Shown one piece after another: positions 1 to 5,974 of a DNA stretch of 10,981 bases. Both the position numbers and the translations under genes were made by a program. Each line of letters opens with the position of its first letter. Positions within the stretch are counted from its first letter, which is position 1. This DNA comes from JBDSTW01 sp039914705. GTDB lineage: Bacteria > Pseudomonadota > Gammaproteobacteria > SURF-13. The stretch lies in the NCBI GenBank assembly GCA_039914705.1, contig JBDSOT010000163.1, positions 1 to 10,981 of the forward strand, read 5' to 3'. Below the pieces are notes generated by a model. The model worked only from the letters and a program-made list of their open reading frames with translations, did not search any database and was not told where the DNA came from.

Positions 1-33
1 GGCTATCCGCTTTGACTTGCGACTGTGTTGGTC

Positions 34-55
34 GGGAATTAAGGTCTCAATTCCC
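34..55. other. Short perfect hairpin beside dif
   Basis: An inverted repeat has arms GGGAATT (34-40) and AATTCCC (49-55), a perfect 7-bp stem with an 8-base loop. It ends 20 bp before the dif site. On the plus strand it is followed by CATTTC, which is not a convincing U-tract, so a terminator for a gene lying left of the window is possible but weak. No open frame can be seen ending just before it. It could also be incidental. Confidence 0.35.
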
Positions 56-75
56 CATTTCATGAGGGTTTCTAT

Positions 76-103
76 ACTTCGTATAATGTATATTATGTTA
101 AAT
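76..103 (+). other. dif: dif site (XerC/XerD chromosome dimer resolution site)
   Basis: The 28 bp split into an 11-bp XerC arm ACTTCGTATAA (76-86), a 6-bp central region TGTATA (87-92) and an 11-bp XerD arm TTATGTTAAAT (93-103). Against the E. coli dif as I recall it, the centre is identical, the XerD arm matches 11 of 11 and the XerC arm 7 of 11; the XerC arm is the part that varies between species. At dif, XerC and XerD act with FtsK to resolve chromosome dimers and unlink sister chromosomes, so the site normally marks the replication terminus. It lies in non-coding DNA, and the large genes to its right all read toward it. Dif-like sites also occur on plasmids and at the ends of elements that integrate with XerCD; no second copy was seen here. 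Confidence 0.9.
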
Positions 104-181
104 AATGAAAATGGGCGCCTACTAAGGCTAAACAAATCTGTGGACGCCAACGGCAAATGTCGTAATAACCTCGGGACATTA

Positions 182-210
182 TTGAGCCAGCGCCACTTCT
201 GGTCCATTAT
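182..210 (+). promoter_or_regulatory. Possible sigma-70 promoter for the small membrane protein
   Basis: TTGAGC (182-187) and CATTAT (205-210) are separated by 17 bases; each matches 4 of 6 consensus positions. Transcription would begin near 217, leaving a leader of about 30 bases before the ATG at 249. The match is modest and rests on spacing and proximity only. Confidence 0.25.
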
Positions 211-248
211 GGTTCATTGTATGAATTCACGGTCGGAGGGTTATAACC

Positions 249-374
249 ATGCTGGGAATCGAGGGCTATATTATTTTGCTGATCATCGCACTGGTGATAG
301 TAGTGGCGAACCTGATCGTTAACCGGGGCAGGAAGAGCGACAGGGAAACGGACGCGTCGACCAAAGAGCATTAG
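249..374 (+). CDS. Small single-pass membrane protein, 41 residues, function unknown
   Basis: This frame starts with ATG, has GGAGG at 235-239 with a 9-base spacer, and ends with TAG. The product begins MLGIEGY, continues with one strongly hydrophobic stretch (about residues 8-24, rich in I, L, V and A), and ends in a charged tail (about residues 25-41) containing NRGRKSDRETD. The positive cluster after the helix suggests a short N-terminus outside and a cytoplasmic tail. It is the only gene on the plus strand, sits between dif and the 3' end of the rubredoxin reductase gene, and points away from dif. I do not recognise a family. The good ribosome site and the clean helix-plus-tail design argue that it is real, but a frame this short could be fortuitous. 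Confidence 0.6.
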   Translation: MLGIEGYIILLIIALVIVVANLIVNRGRKSDRETDASTKEH

Positions 375-412
375 GTCTAGCGTCTTTGCTTAGCTAGTGG
401 TATCTACAGCTC

Positions 413-1558
413 CTATAACCAGGCCGGCAGTGTGGCCAGCAGGCTGGACTTCTCTGCGGTGGCCTTACCGGTTAGCACGAAGCCTTGTAATTGATCGGCT
501 TTGTCATAGTAGTGCCCGCGTAACACGCCTTCATGGCAAATGCTGGTCTGCCATTCGTAGCCGGTATGTAAAGGCGACGCTGACAGGATGATCGGATAAG
601 CCGGGGTTTTGATGACGACCGGCATCGCCGGGTAGCTGACTGCCACCGGTGTTCCGCTTAATGTTGCAGCAAGAGCGCGCGCTGCCTGCATCAACGGCAT
701 GACGAAAGGCAACACCATGCCGCCGACTTCCGCGCAATCACCCAGCGCATAAATATCCGGGGCGCTGGTCATCAATAATCTATCCACGATAATGCCGCGG
801 TTCACCTTGATGCCGGCGGCCTGCGCTAAATCTACGCGCGGCTTCAATCCAATGGCCGAAAGTACGACATGGGCTTCGAGTTCGCTACTATCCGACAGGC
901 TGAGGCGATAGCCCTCCTTATCATGGTTAATGGCTGTGACCTTTTTTCCAAAATGCCAGCCGACCCCCAGGGTCTGTAATGCCTGTTGCAAGGCCTCCCC
1001 CGCCGCCTTCGGCAATAAGCTTCCCAACGGATGCTGGCCCGGATCAATAACGTCCACCGTGTAGCCTGCGCTGATCAGATCATTGGCAAATTCGCAACCA
1101 ATCAAACCCGCGCCCATGATGGCAATGTGTTTTTTGCCCTGAAGGGCTGCGTGAAATTGTGCGTAATCCTGCAAGTCATTCACAGAAAGTGCCTCACCCA
1201 CCGCGTCACCGGCCAGAGTTGACTTAACGGGATCCGCACCCAGCGCCAACACCAGCTTTTCATAAAACAGCGTTTCATCGTTGACGGTAACGCTGCGTTG
1301 CTGCGCATCAATGGCAGTGACTCTCGCATGGGTTACAACAGTCGCGTTTAATTGAGCTGCCATCTGCGCAGCATCGCTGCTTGCCAGGCTATCGGGCGAC
1401 CGGCAACTGGCAAGCGCGTTGGAAAGCATCGGCTTGGAGTAAAAACGTCCGTCGTCAGCCGTAATGAGGGTGAGCGGTGTTTCTTTATCCAGCTTTCTGA
1501 ACTCCCGCGCCAGTGTGTAACCGGCCAAGCCCGTTCCAATAATAATGATGTTGTTCAT
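413..1558 (-). CDS. rubB: NAD(P)H:rubredoxin reductase, FAD-dependent (RubB type)
   Basis: This is a 381-residue flavoprotein of the pyridine nucleotide-disulfide oxidoreductase fold. It passes electrons from NAD(P)H through FAD to rubredoxin in the cytoplasm. Visible motifs are the N-terminal FAD-binding GTGLAG at residues 8-13, the NAD(P)H-binding GAGLIG at 149-154 inside a second Rossmann fold, and the second FAD motif ALGDCAEV at 271-278. There is no redox-active CxxxxC pair, as expected of rubredoxin reductases rather than disulfide reductases. Length and sequence pattern (for example LAREFRKLD, YSKPMLS, GCEFANDL, MPLMQAARAL) resemble Pseudomonas RubB. The start at 1558 is chosen over an in-frame ATG at 1594 because GGAGG lies 7 bases upstream of 1558 and the FAD motif then sits at the usual place. 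The rubredoxin gene ends 39 bp upstream, so the two are very probably cotranscribed. Confidence 0.92.
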   Translation of the reverse strand: MNNIIIIGTGLAGYTLAREFRKLDKETPLTLITADDGRFYSKPMLSNALASCRSPDSLASSDAAQMAAQLNATVVTHARVTAIDAQQRSVTVNDETLFYEKLVLALGADPVKSTLAGDAVGEALSVNDLQDYAQFHAALQGKKHIAIMGAGLIGCEFANDLISAGYTVDVIDPGQHPLGSLLPKAAGEALQQALQTLGVGWHFGKKVTAINHDKEGYRLSLSDSSELEAHVVLSAIGLKPRVDLAQAAGIKVNRGIIVDRLLMTSAPDIYALGDCAEVGGMVLPFVMPLMQAARALAATLSGTPVAVSYPAMPVVIKTPAYPIILSASPLHTGYEWQTSICHEGVLRGHYYDKADQLQGFVLTGKATAEKSSLLATLPAWL

Positions 1559-1565
1559 GGGCCAC

Positions 1566-1570
1566 CCTCC
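1566..1570 (-). promoter_or_regulatory. Ribosome binding site of rubB, decides the start
   Basis: GGAGG on the minus strand with a 7-base spacer to the ATG at 1558. It rules against the longer reading from 1594. The surrounding GGGGAGGG (1572 to 1565) also fits the E. coli KOPS consensus GGGNAGGG. Confidence 0.8.
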
Positions 1571-1597
1571 CCTCGCGTTGACTTGTGCGTCCAATTT

Positions 1598-1774
1598 TTA
1601 GGCAGCAAACGTGACTTCGACCATCTCGAAATCAGCCTTGGCCACGCCGCAGTCCGGGCAGGCCCAATTCTCGGGAATATCATCCCATCGCGTGCCTGCA
1701 ATCAGTCCTTCCTCGGGCAGACCGGCCGCTTCGTCGTAGACAAAACCGCACACCACACATTGCCATTTTTTCAT
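1598..1774 (-). CDS. Rubredoxin, 58 residues
   Basis: This small iron protein is a one-electron carrier with an Fe(SCys)4 centre. The two metal-binding knuckles are C6-V-V-C9-G and C39-P-D-C42-G. Between them are the typical FVYDEAAG segment, a TRWDDIP turn and W37 of NWAC, all hallmarks of the family. The start has AAGGAG (1786-1781) 6 bases upstream. It lies 29 bp after the rubrerythrin gene and 39 bp before the rubredoxin reductase gene on the same strand. The direct reading is that it carries electrons from that reductase to rubrerythrin. It is a free-standing protein here, where many rubrerythrins carry this domain fused at the C-terminus. A role with an alkane hydroxylase is the other known use of such pairs, but no hydroxylase gene is present in the window. 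Confidence 0.95.
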   Translation of the reverse strand: MKKWQCVVCGFVYDEAAGLPEEGLIAGTRWDDIPENWACPDCGVAKADFEMVEVTFAA

Positions 1775-1803
1775 TGCTGACTCCTTATATATAAATAATA
1801 AAA

Positions 1804-2289
1804 TTACGCGCTGACTACGGTCGCTACTCTAGCAAGCGTTGCACGATAATTATTGGCATGGCGTTCTTCGACCTTGGCCAATGCTGCGAAACGCTTGGCC
1901 GCCTTTTCAAGAGTGGCGCGAAACATCGCGGCGTGCTCCTTGGATTCCGCGATTTGTCCATCGAATTCGGCGGCGGCTGCAAAATCGTTCTCCTGCTCAG
2001 CCATATGCCGAAACGTCGGATACATTTCAGTGTACTCGTAGGTCTCACCTTCAATGGCCATGTTGAGACAGGTTTGCACATCCATTCCACTGCGCGGATA
2101 AAGCAAATCCATGTGGCCGAAGGCATGCTGCACCTCTTGCGCTGCGGTTTCTTCGAATACCCTGGCGGTGGCCTCGTCGCCATGATCACGCGCGACGCGG
2201 GCAAAATATAAATATTTGATATGCGCCATGGACTCGCCGGCAAAGGCTGACTCTATATTTTTTACAGTAACTGACTCGGTATTTTTCAT
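1804..2289 (-). CDS. Rubrerythrin-family diiron protein without rubredoxin domain
   Basis: The product has 161 residues with a ferritin-like four-helix pattern; family members reduce hydrogen peroxide to water at a non-haem diiron site. Likely ligands by position are E19 on helix A, E52 and H55 (ExxH) on helix B, and E82 and E85 in the GETYEYTEMYP segment typical of rubrerythrins. In the next helix, where relatives as I recall them have ExxH, the sequence reads S116-K-E-H119, with E115 one place earlier. A further ExxH (E141-E-R-H144) occurs near the C-terminus in VEERHANNY. There are no rubredoxin CxxC pairs; that function is encoded by the next gene. The start at 2289 has GAGGA 7 bases upstream; a longer reading from 2337 adds 16 unlikely residues and overlaps the probable promoter. 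The exact physiological substrate is inferred. Confidence 0.88.
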   Translation of the reverse strand: MKNTESVTVKNIESAFAGESMAHIKYLYFARVARDHGDEATARVFEETAAQEVQHAFGHMDLLYPRSGMDVQTCLNMAIEGETYEYTEMYPTFRHMAEQENDFAAAAEFDGQIAESKEHAAMFRATLEKAAKRFAALAKVEERHANNYRATLARVATVVSA

Positions 2290-2296
2290 CGTCGTA

Positions 2297-2301
2297 TCCT
2301 C
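2297..2301 (-). promoter_or_regulatory. Ribosome binding site of the rubrerythrin gene, decides the start
   Basis: GAGGA on the minus strand, 7 bases before the ATG at 2289. The alternative ATG at 2337 lies inside the likely -10 element and has no such site. Confidence 0.7.
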
Positions 2302-2335
2302 ATAAATAATTGTGGTTGCGTAATGCACAGAACGC

Positions 2336-2341
2336 ATAATA
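2336..2341 (-). promoter_or_regulatory. Probable -10 box of the rubrerythrin operon
   Basis: TATTAT on the minus strand matches TATAAT in 5 of 6 positions. Seventeen bases upstream the -35 hexamer is poor (TAGATT), as is common where an activator such as OxyR recruits polymerase. Transcription would begin near 2329, giving a leader of about 40 bases. The palindrome at 2383-2405 would then be centred near -65. Confidence 0.4.
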
Positions 2342-2382
2342 GAGGGTGCTGCACGATGAATCTAATTGATTGTCTATAAACA

Positions 2383-2405
2383 CTTGATAGCCTGAGCCTA
2401 TCAAG
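2383..2405. promoter_or_regulatory. Palindrome with OxyR-type half operator, possibly also the oxyR terminator
   Basis: Perfect 8-bp arms CTTGATAG (2383-2390) and CTATCAAG (2398-2405) flank 7 bases. The inner part is ATAG-N7-CTAT, the spacing of the OxyR core motif ATAGntnnnanCTAT; the inner t and a positions do not match. It lies about 95-115 bp upstream of the rubrerythrin start, where an OxyR site would activate that promoter. A further CTAT occurs at 2374-2377, but its spacing (9 bases) is not the ideal 7 for a tetramer site. Because the palindrome begins 4 bases after the oxyR stop codon it could also fold in RNA as a terminator; the tract after it (TGTTTATAG) is only weakly U-rich. Confidence 0.5.
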
Positions 2406-2409
2406 CAGC

Positions 2410-3351
2410 TTAGAGTGGCGGGGTTTGATCCAGCAGTGTTACGCAGGGCAAGGAACAGGCCAGAATGGCCTGGCGCAGGGCTTCGATGGCGCGCGGACGA
2501 TGAAAGCTTTTGCGCCAGGCAAGTGCGACACGGCGCTGCGGTGCGGGATCGGCGAACGGCCGCACCGTCAGTAATTTATTATCTGCCTGATGGCGGGACA
2601 TAGAGGTGCAAGGCAAGACGGTAACACCGGCACCGGAGGCCACCATGTGACGAATCGTTTCCAGCGAACTGCCTTGCAGAGTGCGCTGAATATCGCCCGC
2701 CTCCGCACTAAACCGGTTCAGTGCCGGACAGGCTGTTAACACTTGATCACGGAAACAATGACCCGCGCCCAGCAATAATAGATTTTGTCCGGCAAGCTCC
2801 TCCGCAGTAATGAATTTTTTACGCGTCCATGGATGATCAGCAGGGAACACTATATGAAAAGGTTCGTCATACAGGGCCTGAGTTATGATGCCCGGTTCAT
2901 CGAACGGCAGCGAAAGCACTATGACATCCAGTGTACCTTCTTTCAAAAGCTCGCTCAGACGCGCAGTAAAGTTCTCTTCGATATGCAGCGGCACGTGCGG
3001 TGCCACAACGCGCAAGATGGGGATGAGTTGGGGCAACAGATAGGGGCCTATGGTGTAAATCACCCCCAACCTTAGCGGGCCGGCGAGTTGATCGCGACCT
3101 TGCCGTGCCAATTGTTTGATGGCTGCGGTTTGGTCGAGCACCGCTTGCGCCTGCTCGATAATGCGTTGCCCTATTGGTGTGACAGTGATTTCGTTAACGC
3201 CGCGTTCGAACAGCGTAACATCAAGCTCGTCTTCCAGCTTGCGGATGGCGACGCTCAGCGTGGGCTGGCTGACGAAACAGGCCTCAGCGGCACGCCCAAA
3301 ATGGCATTCGCGTGCGACGGCGATAATGTAGCGGAGTTCGGTGAGTGTCAT
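2410..3351 (-). CDS. oxyR: OxyR, LysR-type hydrogen peroxide sensor and regulator
   Basis: The product has 313 residues. The N-terminal winged helix-turn-helix spans about residues 1-60 (MTLTELRYIIAVARECHFGR, then AAEACFVSQPTLSVAIRKLE), a linker helix about 61-88, and the LysR substrate-binding fold about 90-300. The redox pair is present at exactly the E. coli OxyR positions: C199 in GHCFRDQ and C208 in TACP. Oxidation by peroxide forms a disulfide between them and turns the protein into an activator, usually of catalase, peroxiredoxin and related genes. Here the next gene on the same strand encodes rubrerythrin, with an OxyR-like palindrome in between. No clear Shine-Dalgarno sequence precedes the ATG; a TATAAG 12-17 bases upstream may be a -10 box, which would give a very short leader. 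The 88-bp gap to the next gene upstream shows no strong terminator. It is close to certain as OxyR rather than another LysR protein. Confidence 0.93.
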   Translation of the reverse strand: MTLTELRYIIAVARECHFGRAAEACFVSQPTLSVAIRKLEDELDVTLFERGVNEITVTPIGQRIIEQAQAVLDQTAAIKQLARQGRDQLAGPLRLGVIYTIGPYLLPQLIPILRVVAPHVPLHIEENFTARLSELLKEGTLDVIVLSLPFDEPGIITQALYDEPFHIVFPADHPWTRKKFITAEELAGQNLLLLGAGHCFRDQVLTACPALNRFSAEAGDIQRTLQGSSLETIRHMVASGAGVTVLPCTSMSRHQADNKLLTVRPFADPAPQRRVALAWRKSFHRPRAIEALRQAILACSLPCVTLLDQTPPL

Positions 3352-3439
3352 GACGTCGAGGATTCTTATAATTCAAGCCAACTCTGACGGTGGCCTGCGC
3401 AAGCGAGTCTGTGATGATAAGTTAAAATAAGCCACGATG

Positions 3440-5974
3440 CTAACAGCTGGAACTCCGCTGAGGCTTGACTTGTCTGATGTTTTTGATACTGTTCAAGTAT
3501 TGCCCGTTCGACAATAATTTGGCGAATTCGTCAGCCGTGAGGGGTTGACTAAACAAAAAGCCCTGCATGCCATCACAGCCTTTATCACGTAAAAAATTAA
3601 ATTGCGTCTCGGTTTCCACACCTTCTGCAATAACCTTCAAACCCAGGCTATGGGCAAGCGTGATGATGGTTGTAGCGATGGCGGCATCGTGCGGGTTACT
3701 GGTAATGTTGCACACAAACGACTTATCAATCTTGAGCGTGTCGAGGGGAAAATGTTTTAAATAGCTCAGCGACGAATAGCCAGTCCCGAAGTCATCAATC
3801 GAGATACTAATGCCCATTGCCTTGAGTTCGGCAAGGACTGAGCTGGTGATCTGGATGGTTTCCATCAGGTAACCTTCGGTAATCTCCAGATCAAGATAAC
3901 AAGGATCCATTCCTGTTTCACTCAGAATGCGTTGTATTGTTTTGGTCAACTTAGCTTGCTTCAGCTGCTGGGCGGAAAGATTCACGGAGACTTTCAGTGG
4001 CTGTAGACCGGCATCTTGCCACGCTTTATTTTGCCTGCACACTGTTTCGAGTACCCATTCACCAATTGCCACGATCAGGCCGGTCTCCTCGGCCACGCCG
4101 ATAAAATCAGCGGGCATAACCAAATCCGAATGCTCCGGTTTCCAGCGCAGCAGTGCTTCAAAACCATTAATAACGCCCGTTTTCAGGTCGATTTGCGGTT
4201 GGTAATGCAACACCATTTCATTTTTTTCCAGGGCGCGGCGCAAATTATTTTCAGCGGTCAGGCGTTCGAATGATTTGTCGTGCATCTTCGACGTGTACAT
4301 TTGATAATTATTCCGCCCAAGTTCTTTCGCGTGATACATCGCTGTGTCGGCATTCTTTATCAAAGTCTCGGTATCGCATTCAACCAGGCCGTCGTAAAGC
4401 ACGATGCCTACACTGGTCGTGATGAATACCTCGATCTCGCCCAGCTTAAAAACCGGCATCATGGACTCTATGATTTTTTGGGCGACCACAGTAACGTGAT
4501 CGACACTAGCCCGGCCTTCCAGGATCACGGTAAATTCATCACCGCCCAGACGCGCCACGGTATCACTCTGGCGCACACAGCCACTGAGTCGTTCGGCAAC
4601 GGCCTTGAGCAGCATATCGCCCACATCGTGTCCCAGGCTGTCATTAATGCCTTTGAAGTGATCAAGATCCAAGAACATCAGGGCGACAAGTTGTTCGCCG
4701 CGCGCAGCGCGCGCCATTGCTTGAGTAAAGCGGTCGCGAAATAAATTTCGATTCGGCAATCCGGTGAGTGAATCGTACTGAGCCAGATACGCGAGGCGTT
4801 GCTCACTCTGCTTTTTTTCTGTGACATCACGGAATACGGCGACCCCGCCATAGACGTTGCCATCGCCGTCCTTCAGCGGCCGCGCATTAATGCTTAACCA
4901 TTTACCATAAGGAATTTTTTCGGAGAGTAGATAAACCTCGGCCCCATCGACGACCTCTCCATGAATCGCGCGCGTCAGTGGAATCTGGCTTTTCGGATAG
5001 GGCGTTAACATATCAGGAAGATAGGCGCTGAATTGATTCTCCCAGTCGTCCAGACTTACGGAAGTAACGCCGGTGATAGTCTCCGCAGCCGGATTGAACA
5101 ACAGAAAATCCCCCGCTATGTCAGCGACTACAACACCATCGCCCATACTATCGAGAATCGATTGCAGGATGCGGCTCTGTTCGCGTAATGACTCTTCAGT
5201 GCGCAGGCGTTCGACTTCCTTGCGCTCGGTGATGTCGCGTAACACACCTTCCAAGGCGATCGAATCGTTATTATCCGCGTATACCACGTGCGCATTTACA
5301 GAAAATTCTACATGGCGGCCGTCTTTGGCAAGCAAACATATTTCATAGTCTTTGATGATACCGAATTCGGTTAATATTTGAATGATGGTATCCGCTACCG
5401 CTGACTCGGAAAATAATTTGGTAATGGACCTCCCAATGACCTCATCAGGTTCGTAATCTAATTCAGCAACAATGGAGGGGCTCACTAGGGTTAGCGTGCC
5501 TTGCATATCCGTGCGAAAATAAATATCGGGAAATGATTCAAAAATATTGCGGTACTTCTGTTCCTGACGCGTAACCTCCTGGGTCTTGTGATATAGCTCG
5601 ACAAATACCGCAATCTTGGACTTCAGTATCTCGGGCACAACGGGCTTGACGATATAATCCACTGCGCCGACTTCGTAGCCGCGAAAGGTCTGAGCAATAT
5701 TCTGATCCATGCCGGTGAGGAAAATAATAGGTGTTTGACGCGACTTTGTGCGACTACGGATCAACGTAGCTGTTTCAAATCCATCCATGCCGGCCATCCG
5801 GACATCCAGAAGAATGACCGCGTAATCTTCTCTTAAAACACAGCGCAGGGCCTCTTCACCGGATTCGGCGCGCACCAGATTTTGTCCCAGATCTTCAAGA
5901 ACCGCCTCCAGAGAGAGCAGATTGGCCGGCTCATCATCAACCATCAAAATATTAATTTTAGGTTCGTTCTGCAC
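3440..5974 (-). CDS. Receiver-PAS-PAS-GGDEF-EAL cyclic di-GMP enzyme
   Basis: The product has 844 residues. Order: receiver about 7-125 (acidic D13/D14, phosphoacceptor D57, T87, K110); PAS/PAC about 138-252, ending LRDITERK; PAS/PAC about 265-388, ending FRDVTEKK; GGDEF about 393-558; EAL about 570-820. The cyclase signature GGDEF is intact at 477-481, with an inhibitory I-site R468-x-x-D471 five residues before it. The EAL domain retains E606, N665, E697, D727/D728, K748, E784 and Q804, so the phosphodiesterase should be active too. There is no membrane segment, so it is cytoplasmic. It starts with GTG, supported by AAGGA 6 bases upstream, and overlaps the cheB-like gene by 17 bases, which implies coupled translation. 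The receiver is probably phosphorylated by the hybrid kinase at the head of the operon. Which enzyme activity dominates cannot be read from sequence. Confidence 0.93.
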   Translation of the reverse strand: MQNEPKINILMVDDEPANLLSLEAVLEDLGQNLVRAESGEEALRCVLREDYAVILLDVRMAGMDGFETATLIRSRTKSRQTPIIFLTGMDQNIAQTFRGYEVGAVDYIVKPVVPEILKSKIAVFVELYHKTQEVTRQEQKYRNIFESFPDIYFRTDMQGTLTLVSPSIVAELDYEPDEVIGRSITKLFSESAVADTIIQILTEFGIIKDYEICLLAKDGRHVEFSVNAHVVYADNNDSIALEGVLRDITERKEVERLRTEESLREQSRILQSILDSMGDGVVVADIAGDFLLFNPAAETITGVTSVSLDDWENQFSAYLPDMLTPYPKSQIPLTRAIHGEVVDGAEVYLLSEKIPYGKWLSINARPLKDGDGNVYGGVAVFRDVTEKKQSEQRLAYLAQYDSLTGLPNRNLFRDRFTQAMARAARGEQLVALMFLDLDHFKGINDSLGHDVGDMLLKAVAERLSGCVRQSDTVARLGGDEFTVILEGRASVDHVTVVAQKIIESMMPVFKLGEIEVFITTSVGIVLYDGLVECDTETLIKNADTAMYHAKELGRNNYQMYTSKMHDKSFERLTAENNLRRALEKNEMVLHYQPQIDLKTGVINGFEALLRWKPEHSDLVMPADFIGVAEETGLIVAIGEWVLETVCRQNKAWQDAGLQPLKVSVNLSAQQLKQAKLTKTIQRILSETGMDPCYLDLEITEGYLMETIQITSSVLAELKAMGISISIDDFGTGYSSLSYLKHFPLDTLKIDKSFVCNITSNPHDAAIATTIITLAHSLGLKVIAEGVETETQFNFLRDKGCDGMQGFLFSQPLTADEFAKLLSNGQYLNSIKNIRQVKPQRSSSC

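Noticed and set aside
76..91. A 16-base identity to the left part of loxP
   Set aside because: The match ends inside the spacer and the right arm does not fit. The whole 28 bp is explained by a dif site, which happens to share ACTTCGTATA and ATGTAT with loxP.
17..322. A 101-codon plus-strand frame
   Set aside because: It runs through the dif site and the hairpin, has no ribosome site, an implausible composition, and overlaps the better small gene at 249-374 in another frame.
377..397. Possible terminator after the rubredoxin reductase gene (CTAGC and GCTAG arms)
   Set aside because: Only a 5-bp stem with an 11-base loop and no U-tract; too weak to call.
1559..1594. Longer start for the rubredoxin reductase
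   Set aside because: The 12 extra residues would cover the strong GGAGG site and push the FAD motif away from the N-terminus; the start at 1558 fits the family.
2290..2337. Longer start for rubrerythrin
   Set aside because: The ATG at 2337 overlaps the likely -10 box and lacks a ribosome site; the ATG at 2289 has one.
3352..3439. Search for a promoter and terminator between the GGDEF-EAL gene and oxyR
   Set aside because: A TATAAG near the oxyR start lacks a matching -35 element, and no stem with a U-tract was found, so neither was listed as a feature.
4280..4744. A 154-codon plus-strand frame opposite the GGDEF domain
   Set aside because: It is antisense to intact catalytic motifs, with composition typical of a shadow frame.
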